Assembly (NCBI GenBank): GCA_905160935.1
Contig: CAJHZI010000882.1
Coordinates: forward strand, 1,039,501-1,103,500
Length of the DNA stretch: 64,000 nucleotides
Reading direction: 5' to 3'
DNA from: Enchytraeus crypticus
Lineage: Eukaryota > Annelida > Clitellata > Enchytraeida > Enchytraeidae
Shown piece after piece: positions 1-10,915 of the stretch. A program made the translations under genes and the position numbers. Below the pieces are notes generated by a model. The model made no database searches and was not told where the DNA came from. It saw only the letters and a list, made by a program, of their open reading frames with translations. The stretch's first letter is position 1. Each line of letters starts with the position of its first letter.

Positions 1-526
1 CATTACTCTCCTGTGATCCCCACACAGTGTCGTTCTTGGGATTGGGTATGTAAAACACTTTGAAGGGTGACTCGTCAGTAAACAGAACATTTGACCAATC
101 CTGAACAGTCCAATTACGATGATCACGCGCAAACTTAATACGTTTCACCTTGTGAGCATCAGTCAACAGTGGAATTTTTTTGCGACGCCAGTTCTTCCAC
201 TTCAGGTCATTAACCATGTATCTGCGAATTGTGTCCTTAGAAGCACGTTCATTACGAATTTTCAGTTGATTTGAAATACGGCGCAAACTCTGTCCACGTC
301 TGTATTTTGCGGATTGGATGAGACGCTTGGCTGTATTAGACAGTATCTTCGGACGTCCACTACGTTTCATATCCACTAGTTTTTCGTCAAATTTGCTTCG
401 ACCTACCCACTTCGTAACCCAACACTTACTCCGATTTAACTTTTGTGCAATACATTTATGCGAATATCCTTCTTTAGCCAATACTACTGCCTGTGCACGT
501 AATTGTATTATTTTAATTTTATCCAT
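1..526 (-). CDS. Tc1/mariner-type transposase, N-terminal 175 residues (runs off left edge)
   Basis: An open frame starts with ATG at 526 (MDKIKIIQLRAQAVVLAKEG) and stays open to base 1. Residues about 8-45 look like a first helix-turn-helix, followed by GRPK (57-60), which matches the GRPR-type spacer of Tc1 transposases, then a second helix-turn-helix (about 65-108). TDES at 150-153 supplies the first catalytic Asp (D151) of the DDE/D triad; the other two acidic residues lie outside the window. No stop or frameshift is seen in this part. It lies downstream of the last visible exon of the large gene, on the same strand. The family call is firm; activity cannot be judged. Confidence 0.9.
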   Translation of the reverse strand, partial: MDKIKIIQLRAQAVVLAKEGYSHKCIAQKLNRSKCWVTKWVGRSKFDEKLVDMKRSGRPKILSNTAKRLIQSAKYRRGQSLRRISNQLKIRNERASKDTIRRYMVNDLKWKNWRRKKIPLLTDAHKVKRIKFARDHRNWTVQDWSNVLFTDESPFKVFYIPNPKNDTVWGSQESN

Positions 527-1653
527 ATTATAAATTATACGCGGCCTCATCGAACAATAACATTGACACGTTGATTAGCCTTGACTGCGGTCCTGGACGA
601 CAACATCAGGTAATTTCCAGGCACGCGCTGCATGCAGCCACAGCGTGTCTCTAGCTGCGCCAGTCAGAAAATGGGTCACATTGCGCGACAGCGCCGTGTG
701 ACGTCATTTCCAGGTCTAATGAAAATAAACTTGCACCAACATCTAATTCACATCTATTATACACGAATACGAAATTTTATGAACATGCGACCTTTACTAG
801 CCGAATTACTGCAATTTGAAAACGGTATACGAACTTATGCGACACCCTATATGAAATTGATCGATAGTTGAAGAAATCACGTCAGGTAATTTTGACCACT
901 CCTTTACTTCTAACAAATTAGGAATTATTGCACAGGCTATAAAAGGAACTATACTGTGTACAATAAATTAACATTATGAGAAATCAAATCAGGCAATTTG
1001 GTTTATTCCTTTATGTATTTGGTTTATTCGAACAATCTATTATGAACTTGAATATTGCTCTACAGTGCAATATACTTCTATATTGCTTTACAGTTAACGG
1101 CGTTTTGACTGAGGTCATTTAGATAAAATATATTTTCAAGTTTGTGGTTTGCACCTTCAATGTCAGACGTCGATTTAGTGAGTGTCGAATGAATGCTTCA
1201 TTAATATATAGTGTATATATCAATGTACTCGATTTGCCTTAACTCTTCCGCAGTAACTTTACTAACAACGTTCTATTCCGTAGCATGACCTAACATTTGT
1301 TATCATCCAATCCATCATACATGTTAGATAGTTTATTAGATTAACTCCATCAGACATATTAGATAGTTTATTAGATTAAGTAGTCAACCAGCGAAAGTGA
1401 GAGACGTATTCAATTTACAAATATCTTAAAGTAGAAAACATATTCAGGACAACAAGATTGAAACCTTAGATTTTAGATTATATTATTTGGATGATTTAAC
1501 AGCATATATGTATGCGCATTTAGAGAAGAAAGGAAGAGTTGAGGATACAATTGAGTTTTATGCCATGGACTTGCCGCTAGAGAGTACGAAAATAGAGATA
1601 AAGAGAGCGCGAGAGAGACAGAGAGAGAGAGAGGGATAGAGAGAGATACTCAC
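527..1653. other. non-coding: transposon 5' flank, AT-rich sequence, GA tract
   Basis: The first 300-400 bases beside the transposase start are richer in GC and probably belong to the transposon 5' region, but its terminal inverted repeat cannot be found because the other end is missing. From about 1599 to 1647 there is a GA-rich tract just beyond the donor site of exon x64. No exon was recognised between, although the large gene must continue downstream of 1654. Confidence 0.5.
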
Positions 1654-1778
1654 AGAAACTACTCTAATGTCGGAACAAGCGAATTTGATGGGCAGTTTAA
1701 GTTCAATTCTGTTCGAGTCCAGTTCGCCATCAGGTCTGATCGGTATGACAGTGTCGTTTTCATTGTCGTATAAAGACT
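1654..1778 (-). CDS. exon x64: start of a non-EGF C-terminal domain
   Basis: This exon has an acceptor tgtttgatggtctgcag and donor GTGAGT. Two bases complete the codon left by x63 (G+AG), then 41 codons follow and it ends in phase 0, which breaks the 2-1-2 phase rhythm of the gene. It encodes LYDNENDTVIPIRPDGELDS followed by NRIELKLPIKFACSDIRVVS. It has a single cysteine and alternating polar and hydrophobic residues, so it looks like the beginning of a beta-rich domain. A ZP-type domain after EGF repeats is one possibility, from the F-x-C-S pattern, but that is weak. The next exon is not recognised in the window. Confidence 0.65.
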
Positions 1779-2566
1779 CTGCAGACCATCAAACATTCGT
1801 TGAATCAATCAATAAATCATTAATTTATCAATCAGTCAAGTTATCATTCCAGTTATATATAAAAAAATCAAACAAGAGATTTATCAATAAAAACAGCCAT
1901 AAAAATAGGTAATTAATTGGTTAAGCAGGCAATCAACAAATGCATCTGGTTCTAAAATATTCACTCAATAAATAAAATACGTAAGGGCAATTATATTATT
2001 TAGTTTAAAAACAGAAATTAAAATTTATTTGTAAATCAAGCTGTTTACTAATATAATACTTCCTGTACGAAATGCTATGCTTATATGCATGTTTAGAAAT
2101 GCAATACGGTATATACGAATATTTAACATTAGTTTCATCTCTCAAAAGGATTTCAATAACTGAAGAGCCTGGAATTAGAACCTCAAACCGACTAATCCGT
2201 GGTCGTATACTTAACTCGTCATATCACTATCAACTGTTCACACGATTTATTTCATAATTGGTATATTGAATGAAGATATTGTAGTATAAATAATATTAAG
2301 ATAATTAAGAATGATATAAGATATAATTGTAGTGCGAGACTTTGGCCTATATGAAGCTACGCGATTTCTGGCATTAATTAGTTTCACATTAATATTTATT
2401 CCAGATATATTTTCAAGTCATCCCTGATCAATGTATTTTATGTTTCAATGACCTTTTAATAAAGTGGCCTATTTAATATACTGAATGAAGTGACTTTAAG
2501 CAGCTGAATGGAATGACTTTAGGCAGCTGAAAGAAGTGCTTTAATCAGCAGAAAGTTGAACATTAC
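1779..2566. other. intron x63/x64
   Basis: AT-rich sequence without a recognised element or coding segment. Confidence 0.6.
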
Positions 2567-2799
2567 CCTGGTCGCAGTTCTTTCCAGCGTAGTCACCCAT
2601 ACAAGTGCACTTGTAGTCCTTCTGAGAGATTTGAACACACGACCCATTGTTCTGACACGGGTTAGAACTGCAGGGGAACGAGCAGGTGCCGTTCAGTGCC
2701 GCTTTCATCTTATCCACCGCAGTCTTCACCGGTCCACTCTGACTAGCGTCACAGCCAGCCACGTTGTCTACCATAGCATCGAGCACTTCGCTAGCCTTC
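2567..2799 (-). CDS. exon x63: half-module plus EGF domain (EGF 12)
   Basis: The exon codes 77 residues, entered in phase 2 and left in phase 1. The first half has lost its first cysteine (DNVAGC keeps the second); the third is GTC, followed at once by the EGF: PC, NPC, GSC, YKC, TC and a closing YAGKNC. CSSNPC fits the O-glucose consensus C-x-S-x-P-C, and CQNNGSC fits the O-fucose consensus. There is no calcium-binding signature. It is the last EGF seen, and unlike the others it is followed by x64 rather than by a second half-module. Confidence 0.92.
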
Positions 2800-3112
2800 C
2801 TGTTTAAAATAATTGCACGTTTTTGATTTGCAATGCTGGAATGTATGAGACGGTACAATAACAGACCATCAACAATTTAAGCTGAATGATGGGCAGCCAT
2901 ATTGTACTGCCAATGTTATACTCATCAGGATAATTAAGAGTAATAGCAGGGATCGACGCCCTAAAATTGATTAAATTTTATTTTGTCGCAAATCCTACAA
3001 ACATTCTTTGTAATAGGTAAAGTTCTACATGTGTGTGTTACAGATAAAAAAGGTTAAGGAAAGCAAACTAATGATATATACATTTAGCAATCATAAAATA
3101 CTTTTTCCTTTC

Positions 3113-3155
<43 letters not shown>

Positions 3156-3420
3156 TTATATCGCCCTCTACATCTCGCATTGTTTCTTTTTATTACTCCC
3201 GCTTTTTCATTCTCTCCATCTATTTCTCTCTTTCTTATTTCCTTCTTAAAGAAATACGTTCTCTCTCATTCACTTTGTCTGTTTTTCATTATTCTCTTTT
3301 AAACTATTATTGTATAAGTATTCCATTGTTTTAATAAAATGAATACTCTACATGTATTACAGAAGTTTATAATAGAAATACACCTTTAATCTGAGAAACA
3401 CATGTCTAACTCGTACTTAC
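2800..3420. repeat. intron x62/x63 with (CT)n tract
   Basis: AT-rich intron; a (CT)n microsatellite lies at about 3110-3155. Nothing else was recognised. Confidence 0.6.
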
Positions 3421-3693
3421 ACGCATGTATCTGAAGCATCACCGGTAGCTGGTTGATCAGGAGCGGCATCGCCTGAATCATCCTCACCCTCAGTGCCATT
3501 GGCAGCTGCTGGTGGCGGCACAGGCACACAGGCACTGGCCTCCTCGGGCTTGGCGGGTCGACACACAGGTTGGTCGCAGGTTGACCCAGCGGCGAGCTGA
3601 AGCACCCACTCGACGCTTCTCTTGACGGTGGGGATGAAGTCCCCGCAACTGACGACTTCCTTCTCGATGCACTGCAGGGTCAGGTTGAGAGAT
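3421..3693 (-). CDS. exon x62: fused six-Cys module with Pro/Ala and acidic linker
   Basis: The 90 residues have phases 2-2. The first half is CIEKEVVSC, then GSTC. The second half is shortened (CDQPVC), and a linker rich in Pro, Ala, Gly, Asp and Glu follows (PPPAAANGTEGEDDSGDAA), ending in DTC. It is third in its super-repeat, after x60-x61 and before the EGF exon x63. The donor is GTAAGT and the acceptor ttcaaacag. Confidence 0.85.
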
Positions 3694-4186
3694 CTGTTTG
3701 AATTATCAAGCGCTTCAATTAGGATTTATTTATTTATATATATCACTAATTAAATTAGTTCTTACAAACACTAAATCTTGCTGATTGCCGCAGGGGGTGA
3801 CATTGCCTTAAAACCACTGCTTTTGGCTCCAGCAGTGTCGGTCCCCACAATTTATATATATACTTATATGAACAGTAAAAAGGGCCATACAACTCTGTAC
3901 AGTTCACAAACAACATAGACAATCTAGCACATGCGACAAGTAAAATACAAACTAAATGTGAACTATGGTGATTGTGAATAAAGTATTTGCTATTATAATT
4001 ATTTTTATCATATTATTTAATATTGAATTCTGACAAGATGTGGAACAGAGAGGAGTGTACACGATAAGGGACAGAGAGAAGTGAAGAAGGTCTACGCGTA
4101 TCCTGACCTTGGATTAAACTTGGATTAAAGGAACGAAGAAGATGACGATGAAGACGATGATAATAGAGAACAGCTGATTTACGTAC
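3694..4186. other. intron x61/x62
   Basis: No recognised element; AT-rich, with a purine-rich stretch near 4035-4090. Confidence 0.5.
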
Positions 4187-4301
4187 TTGCATATTTTTCC
4201 ATGATTGACAATACAGTCCGGAGTCAATTCGACGAAGGCAGTGTCAACGAAGCTTACAAAACAATCCTTGATTGTCTGAACATCGCAATCCGGTTTAACT
4301 T
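4187..4301 (-). CDS. exon x61: second half-module
   Basis: The 37 residues contain CDVQTIKDC (C-x7-C), a helical stretch, then PDC and a closing ICK, one cysteine more than the usual three. The exon is entered in phase 1, where G from x60 plus AA gives Glu, and left in phase 2 at donor GTACGT. It completes the module begun in x60. Confidence 0.85.
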
Positions 4302-4369
4302 CTGCATCAAAACACATTCATATATGTTTTCATGTATTTTTTACCACTTGGCAGGTCTTCTTCTCTGTA

Positions 4370-4371
<2 letters not shown>

Positions 4372-4416
<45 letters not shown>

Positions 4417-4519
4417 ATATATATATACAATTTATATATATACAGTATATATAAATGTATATATATATATAATTTATATATATACAATTTATATATAGAT
4501 ATAAATGTATATATATATA

Positions 4520-4575
<56 letters not shown>

Positions 4576-4605
4576 CGGAGGGACGTCCCCGACAACGTTA
4601 AACCT

Positions 4606-4643
<38 letters not shown>

Positions 4644-4650
4644 ATTATTA
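4372..4650. repeat. (TA)n block with higher-order ATTTATA spacing, then SINE-family end and (ATT)n
   Basis: About 200 bp of TA dinucleotides broken by AATTTATATA units is followed by a scrap of family S3 (ggacgtccccgacaacgtta) with its (ATT)n tail. The long Ile/Tyr frames read here are microsatellite artefacts. Confidence 0.8.
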
Positions 4651-5404
4651 TTATTATCATTTAATTGCCCCTGGGCTGTATAAGGCCCTGGGCTAAAATA
4701 TAAGATAAAAAAAGACTTTTTTATTTAATTAAAAGAAAGATGAAAAAATATTTAAAATAGATCCTCTACGCTCTGGGAGGCCGCATTCGCCAATGTGCCA
4801 CGAATGCATACAGCATTAAAACGCTGAAGTGCGATAGATAGGCGCTGCCATAGAAAGGTTTTTTCACGTTGGTCGCCTGTAATGGCACTGGTTCTCCTGC
4901 CTAATTCGTTTAAGAAGTCAGACGCGGTAGAGTTGATGGGGCTCAATGTCTCAAAAGCAATTGGCAGGAAGATGTGGCTGCTAGAGACTGCGGCATATTT
5001 AAGTGTCTTCCTATTGGCAGCGGCTTCAGCAGCTGAGCCAGCAGCAGCGCATGAAAGGCTGGGATTGCTTGCTGAGAATGTGTCCGTCACAGTGACATCC
5101 CAGCTGATACACTTGCCTTCTGCCCAAGGAATTTGAGATACACCGTCCCGTCGTTTCCCATCCGAGCGGTTCAATCCCTGGGGCTCTTTTTATGGCCGGA
5201 ATATTTGCGCGAGTTAGAGCACGCCATACCAGATCATTCAGATACTGGTGCCTGCCGATTCTGCCAGCGCTCCGCATGCACGAAAGGCCGCGAGTGCCCA
5301 GAGCATTGATCGATGCTCCGCAGACACAGTTGTGTGGCTCACAAAGAGTAGAGCCCAGCCGAAGACCAACCGCTACTCTCACTGCTACTCTACTGCTACT
5401 CTAT
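4651..5404 (-). mobile_element. LINE 3' fragment (C-terminal end of a reverse-transcriptase ORF)
   Basis: Minus-strand translation gives PWAEGKCISWDVTVTDTFS, LPIAFETLSPINSTASDFLN and FLWQRLSIALQRFNA. These match the conserved C-terminal region, after a Cys-rich segment (CVCGASINALGTRGLSC with RHQYLND), of non-LTR reverse transcriptases common in invertebrates. The reading frame shifts once near 5180. Flanking (ATT)n tracts fit a LINE tail. It lies in the x60/x61 intron in the host sense. Confidence 0.75.
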
Positions 5405-5954
5405 TAATAATAATAATTATTATTATTATTATTATTATTATGAATACCGAAAACGACTAGATTTAATTTTAATAAATTTGATTAATTTTAAAAGCATTAT
5501 AATACAATGGAAGGTTATAAATCTAAAAGACATCTAGTTCAATGTATCATATCATTTTAAAATAGACGAGGCTACTAATGTAACCTGCGATTGATATTTA
5601 TGTCTGCCGTTTCATCAAATGTCTTTTCATTTATCTCTAACTTATTTCTAACTTGTTTACAATCACAGAGCGACACTTACATACAAGTCGTTTCCTACAG
5701 TCTGGACGTATATAGCACCATTGCCTCTTCTAAGCAATATTCGAATATAATTACGAATACGGTAACAACATATTCCTAAATTAACTCTTATTCCTTGTGT
5801 AATATAAAAGCGAAAGCTTAAGTGAAATTTTACGAAAATAATATAGTAGACTTATCATATAAGAATTTATTTCTCGAATCCAAGACGGGATGTGCAGAAT
5901 GTGATGAAAGAGAAAGAATGCAAAATATCAGAGCTACTACACTAGGAAACTGAC

Positions 5955-6373
5955 CGCACGTTGGTTCAGCATCACGTCTTCGTCGATCTGGCGCTGTTGT
6001 GGTGGTAGTTGTTGGGGTGGTGGTCTCTTCCTCACAATCACACGGCGTCGTAGCCTCTGGCTCAGCTACCGTTGGGAGAGGCGTGGTTAACGGAGCTGGT
6101 CGAGTCTCGTTGACAGCTTGAGCGGTAGTCTGAGCGACCTGGCTTGAATTAGTCACCGGCTGTTGAGCACCGGTGGTCTCATTGGATGGAACTGGCTGAC
6201 TGCTTGGCTGGGAGGCGGGGCTTGACTCCTGCACTGGTGGAAGCCATTGATCACACGTGGCTCTGAGACTAAGCAAAGACTCTTTTATCTGATCTACGTT
6301 GTTTTCAAGATCAGCCGTGGCGTCACAGCTCCTCGTGTTCAGCTCAACGCAGAGCAGAAGCTTGTCTACAACG
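5955..6373 (-). CDS. exon x60: first half-module with mucin-like Ser/Thr/Pro linker and furin-type site
   Basis: Of 139 residues, the first 35 or so form the half-module (CVELNTRSC, then RATC). About 90 residues of Ser/Thr/Pro/Gln follow, with runs such as TTTPTTTTTTAP and a CDC pair, which suits dense O-glycosylation. The basic run PDRRRRDAE fits the furin consensus R-x-[KR]-R and stands just before the closing PTC. This is a plain module in the middle position of its super-repeat, but with a very long linker between its halves. The frame is open throughout and both phases match. Confidence 0.86.
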
Positions 6374-6639
6374 CTGTCGATCAATCAATCATCCGAATTA
6401 ATTACTACCGATCAATCGATCGGCCACTAAATCAAACATTTAAACTATTATTACGACTTTTGCCATGCTACTATAGATGCAATAATTGACAATACATTCA
6501 GTTACCTGACACAGTACAATAAGAAATAATTCATCTTCTAGCTTCATTAAAGTGTCGAACACATAATTTAACTAATACTAATAATAATCAATTAACGTAA
6601 ACCAGTCGTATCCAATATGTTTTAGACTGATGCAAATTA

Positions 6640-6722
6640 TCCTGGGTTCAAATGCTAAACTCACCCGCAACTGATGTCCTATGAAAAGATGGAACTGACG
6701 TTAAAATCGAGTTCAGCTTTTA
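6640..6722 (+). mobile_element. SINE-like family S1 fragment
   Basis: It contains cctgggttcaaatgc (B-box-like) and a 3' part ending gaactgacgttaaaatcgag, matching better copies at 10684, 31811, 33589 and 54774. Confidence 0.6.
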
Positions 6723-6743
6723 ATAAGAGATATTGAGACTGAC

Positions 6744-6846
6744 CTGCAGTCGACAATGGGATTGCAGGGATCGAGCAGCTGATTGACAAGGAGTTTCTTA
6801 GACGACTCCAGACATACCCGCAGCTCAACTTTATTACATCCTCTAG
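6744..6846 (-). CDS. exon x59: second half-module
   Basis: The 33 residues contain CNKVELRVC (C-x7-C), then DPC and VDC. It follows EGF exon x58; the split codon at that border is C+CT. The acceptor is gtatgtaacag and the donor GTCAGT. It is too short to stand out as an open frame and was found from phase and motif. Confidence 0.82.
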
Positions 6847-7479
6847 CTGTTACATACATGTACAATCATCATTAGTTTACTCATGCATGCGTCATATTAG
6901 TGTATGATTAATTTATTTTGAATTTTATTGATTTTAATTTTGATTGATTAATCAGAATCAGAATCAAATTAGTGCATCAAATCTCTGTAATGTAAGATAT
7001 TACTTCAGTCGATCAGTTACAGTACATTAAACCATTCTGAGAAAATATTTAAAACAATTAATATATTATATATATATATATTTATATTATTTAATATATT
7101 ATATTATTATAATATTATTATTATTATATTATATTATTATTATTAATATATATATTATTTAATATTATCTCAATATTTTTAACGAAAGCAAACAAATATT
7201 ATCATTATCGTTAAATAACTTAATGTAGTGATTGAGTCAATTTACGTGACTGATATGATCACTAGAATAGTTAATTGATATATTTTACTATTTTGCGGCT
7301 ATATTGAATACATGTAATTCTCTGATTTACTAATAGTTCGACTAATCGATCAATAAATGTAATGCTTCATTATATGAATGAATTAATTATCAATTGAGTA
7401 AGTGAATGACTAACTGAAATTAACTAATTAATTAATTACTTTACTAATTAATAGATACATGAACAGTGACAATGCTTAC
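6847..7479. other. intron x58/x59
   Basis: Very AT-rich with TA and ATT runs (about 7065-7170); no element recognised. Confidence 0.5.
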
Positions 7480-7715
7480 GTATTTCGCAGACTTTGCCAG
7501 TGTAGTCAGGAGGGCATCGACAGACGTACGAAGTTGCCCCAGTGATCTCGCAGCTTCCGTTGTTCTTACAGGGAGACTTGTCACACGGATGAGCACAGGT
7601 GGTTGTCACGTTCAGAGCTTCCAGGTCCTTCAAAGCGTCCAGCACGAGGCTCATCTTATCCGGCTTGCACTTGGATACCGAGTCCCTGACACACTGCTTC
7701 TTGCTTACTACAGCG
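7480..7715 (-). CDS. exon x58: half-module plus EGF domain (EGF 11)
   Basis: The 78 residues begin with CVRDSVSKC and close the half-module at TTTC. The EGF then reads HPC, KSPC, GSC, YVC, RC and YTGKVC. CKNNGSC fits the O-fucose consensus. The acceptor is tttacaacag and the donor GTAAGC, with phases 2-1. It is the first unit of the super-repeat that continues through x59-x62. Confidence 0.92.
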
Positions 7716-7739
7716 CTGTTGTAAACAATTATTATTTTA

Positions 7740-7940
7740 ATTTTTTTTAATTTTTTCTTTTACCCCGGTGTAAAGAATCTGGGTTTTGATAAAAAGATTC
7801 AAGCAATACGTGCTGAATCGCCGCCCGGCTACTCGAGGTCATCAAACGGCTTAAAAGAATTATTGAAGCACACTGCATTAAATCTTTGCAAAGTCATGGA
7901 AAGCCTTTGCCAAAGAAAAGAAGTCTCTCGCTTATCATTA

Positions 7941-7976
<36 letters not shown>
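7740..7976 (-). mobile_element. LINE 3' fragment, same family as 28306-28740
   Basis: Plus-strand text from accccggtgtaaagaat through gcaaagtcatggaaagcctt to gaagtctctcgc aligns with 28310-28480. The two differ by scattered changes, and (ATT)n lies at the right side. Confidence 0.7.
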
Positions 7977-8555
7977 TACAACGAAAACTTATATAACAGT
8001 GTCACGGCCGAACTCGGTATTCGAGACTACTTTACAGAAAGAGTTACATAGTAATAAAAAGGTAAATAACCATTACATTTACATTAATATCTAAACTAGT
8101 AAAATGTCTACATATGAGTGGAACTTTACACTATCCAGCAACACTCATTCCTGTCTTCATATATCAAATACGTATAATAAACATATATACGTGTAAAGTA
8201 CTTTCTTGTAGAAAAACTACGCGACCACAATAATGTTTTGACACCACGACGGAAATCTAAATAGTTACACTCATGTCTCAGACTATTAGGTGTCAAATTA
8301 TTCTCAACGTAAGCTGCAGCAGAAGGCCAGGCTCGATCACCTAGCGAGATCGCCTGGAGTTCGAGCCTGAACAACCAAGAGATAGCGCTCATTTTAAATC
8401 CTTTTTCTAAAATATGCTTTGAATAGTGAACGCAACTAAACGTAGGCCTAATTGTCGCAAATAAAAGTTTTATAAGTTATTTAAAAATGTTCAATCTTTG
8501 TTTCCACACTACAAGTGCATCGTCAGAGACGGTGCAGCTGGAATTAGAACTTGAG

Positions 8556-8723
8556 ACATCCTGCTGTATCAGGAAGAAATGCTAGCAATAATAATGAATA
8601 CTAATTCAATACAGAAATATATATTTCTGTATTGAATTAAATAATTCATAATTATTGCTAGCATTTCTTCCTGATACGGCAGGATGTTTTAATTTTGACT
8701 AAATATATCTAGTCAAAATTAAA
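8556..8723. repeat. two adjacent long hairpins (inverted repeats)
   Basis: Arms of about 63 bp (acatcctgctgtatcaggaa against its near-perfect inverse ending aggatgt at 8687) meet at about 8620. A second palindrome around attttgact/agtcaaaat follows directly (8687-8723). It sits about 20 bases beyond the donor of x57. It may be a small foldback transposon. Confidence 0.8.
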
Positions 8724-8743
8724 ATAATTAAGTTACGGCTCAC

Positions 8744-8953
8744 CTGCACTTGGTTCCTGAACTCTGATCAGAGACGAGCAGTTCATAGATCTGATCAATG
8801 CAGACACTGGCTTGGGTGACGGAACAGTTGGGTTTAGGGCAGAAGACGTCGAGAGCACCCTCTAGCTTGCCGCTGATGATCACGCTGAGGTTGGTGGCAT
8901 CAGAACAGCTGCCTGAGATTGTCGCGGTGCTGTTAAGAGCTACGTCTAATGAT
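8744..8953 (-). CDS. exon x57: fused six-Cys module
   Basis: The 69 residues have phases 2-2. The first half lacks its first cysteine (STATISGSC keeps the second) and ends DVFC. A four-residue link leads to CSVTQASVC and a closing TKC. This is the most compact fused module and a good reference for the domain. The donor is GTGAGC; a long hairpin begins about 20 bases beyond it in the intron. Confidence 0.85.
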
Positions 8954-9378
8954 CTGTACAAAAACCAAATTAGCAAGTTTTATTTAATATGTGAAATTAA
9001 TGCTATTGTTTAGTGTTTAATTGAAACCTTAAATATTTAGAATATAATTCAATAGAACAAAATATTATATTTCACCTAGATCCCATCAACAATCGAATAC
9101 AATCTAATTAGTACTCAAAAATGGACATATAAGAGGCACTCACAACTGTAGTAAGCGATGAACCTCCTTGTTTTTGTCAGAACGACAGCCACTAAGAATT
9201 ACGAGACACATTGCGCAGTCAATTGCTGCCAAATGGTCATTGGGATTTTAAAGTTACTAATGATGTAGAATACGCTTTATACATGTATTAATTTTGAAAA
9301 GTATTCAATACAGAGGTCTAACGATGGTTAAAATACTGCCGATGATGTATTTCATTATGGATAAGTCGCTGTACTAAC

Positions 9379-9484
9379 CCACACACGGCACGGTTGTTAG
9401 CAGCACTCGCTCCTGAGTATGGATAGAGAACCTTGACGATGCTTGCGAACAAAGAGTAGATCTTCTTCTGCTCACATGTTGGAG
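9379..9484 (-). CDS. exon x56: second half-module
   Basis: The 34 residues run from PTCEQKKIYSL to AVC. The second cysteine of the C-x7-C pair is replaced (Ser/Leu at that place), so only two cysteines remain. The entry codon is C+CT, the donor is GTTAGT, and the exit leaves GG to pair with A of x57. Confidence 0.8.
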
Positions 9485-10169
9485 CTGCGATTAACAACAG
9501 AAAATTGATCAAGATCAGACCCGAGTAAAAGTTCATCAATTAGCTTCAGCGAGGACAGAAAATGAACTCACTCTCAATTAATATTTGTCGAGTCCAAAGA
9601 TATCATAAATATTGAGAATATTTTTTGCAGTTCAACATTCACAAAAGTGATCTGTCACATGAATTTAATCAAAAAGATGGTTAATCAAAAAGATGTTAAA
9701 CGTCCTAAAAAATAATGTCTGCATTCTTTGTCATGATATTTTTGTTTAAGTCAAAGAAAAAGGGCTGATAAGAAATTGTATTTATACTTTAAAAGCCACA
9801 TTAGTAGACTAGCTGAGCGCTAACCCTAGCATGATTTAGTTGAGAATTAAACCTACGAAATTTTATAATAGACACTTAGGGTAGAACTACTTCGGTTGAC
9901 ATTTGCGTACTTTAAAGTACCGCAAGACTTCCCTGAAAATATAAATTCCATAAGTCATTTACAAGAGGCTACCTAATGTCTACGTCAAGTTTTAATTAAC
10001 CAAATTATAATCCGCTTTAGAACTGACCATGCAATAATTTCTCGAAATGCAATTGCGACAAAGTCAATGTGTGGATCTTAGACAGATATTCTGAACTAGG
10101 CGATATTAGCCCTACTACAATCATTATTAGGGTAGATATACTAATAAATACGCTGCTCAATAGGCTACT

Positions 10170-10452
10170 CAACCTCTCTTCCTCTTTAGTGTTCAGCCAA
10201 GAGGCAGAACCAAGGTAAATATTCATACTCTGAATAGGCTTTCACGCTCCATATACAGCACTCTGTAGATCAAAAAGTTATAACCTTCACAGAAGGTTAT
10301 GCCTCATCCTAACCTTAATGTAGCATACAGCTTGAGAAAAAGTTGCTTCTGAGGTGGTTTTCCATTGCCTTCTTCAGTTCTTGCTCAGTCGCTTCTTACG
10401 ACACATGCAGCCTACGGTTGATCTAGACTACCCGTACAAAACACGGGAAGGG
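10170..10452 (-). mobile_element. SINE-like family S2 copy (diverged)
   Basis: Shares gttcagccaagaggcagaa, tttcacgctcca, gtagatcaa, gaggtggttttcc and acacggg with copies at 20505 and 60945. The other copies carry a CT/GA microsatellite at the same end, so the element most likely reads on the minus strand. Confidence 0.65.
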
Positions 10453-10550
10453 TGCTGTTTTTTCTTTTTCCAAAAACTTTTACAATGAGTAAAAATACCT
10501 TATTTACCTGTCTAGTTAGCGCTGAAAATTGTACTAGTACATGAATAAAT

Positions 10551-10598
10551 GATTTATTTCCACAATGCCAAAATAATTTGGCATTGTGGAAATAAATC
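10551..10598. repeat. 22-bp perfect inverted repeat
   Basis: gatttatttccacaatgcca and its inverse are separated by a few bases, forming a stable hairpin in the x55/x56 intron. Confidence 0.8.
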
Positions 10599-10683
10599 AG
10601 ATCTGACATAAAGAATTAAAGGATATGAAAATAGGTCACAGTATCATGTTAAAATTTTAAAATAAAAATGAAATAAGGTTCCT

Positions 10684-10826
10684 AATGTGGCTGGAGCCAG
10701 TGACGATATCGATTTGATATTTGACTGCAGATCAGTATGTGCGGGGTTCAAATTCTGGGCTCGCCCGTCACTGACATCGCTTTCAAATGAGGAAACTGAC
10801 GTTAACATTAGCTTTAGCAGCTTTTT
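10684..10826 (+). mobile_element. tRNA-like SINE family S1
   Basis: ggggttcaaattctgg resembles a polymerase III B box, followed by cgcccgtcactgacatcgct and gaggaaactgacgttaac. It is a near-complete copy. Confidence 0.72.
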
Positions 10827-10915
10827 CCTATACTTAGGGCTTCCTTCTGAACAGCAGAAATTCTAAACGATAAATCAGTTCAGATGGGCATTGAAGACAG
10901 CCTGGAGATACTCAC

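Noticed and set aside
4201-4575. Frames rich in Ile/Tyr
   Set aside because: Translation of a (TA)n block; the same holds near 15783, 43128, 60860 and 61345.
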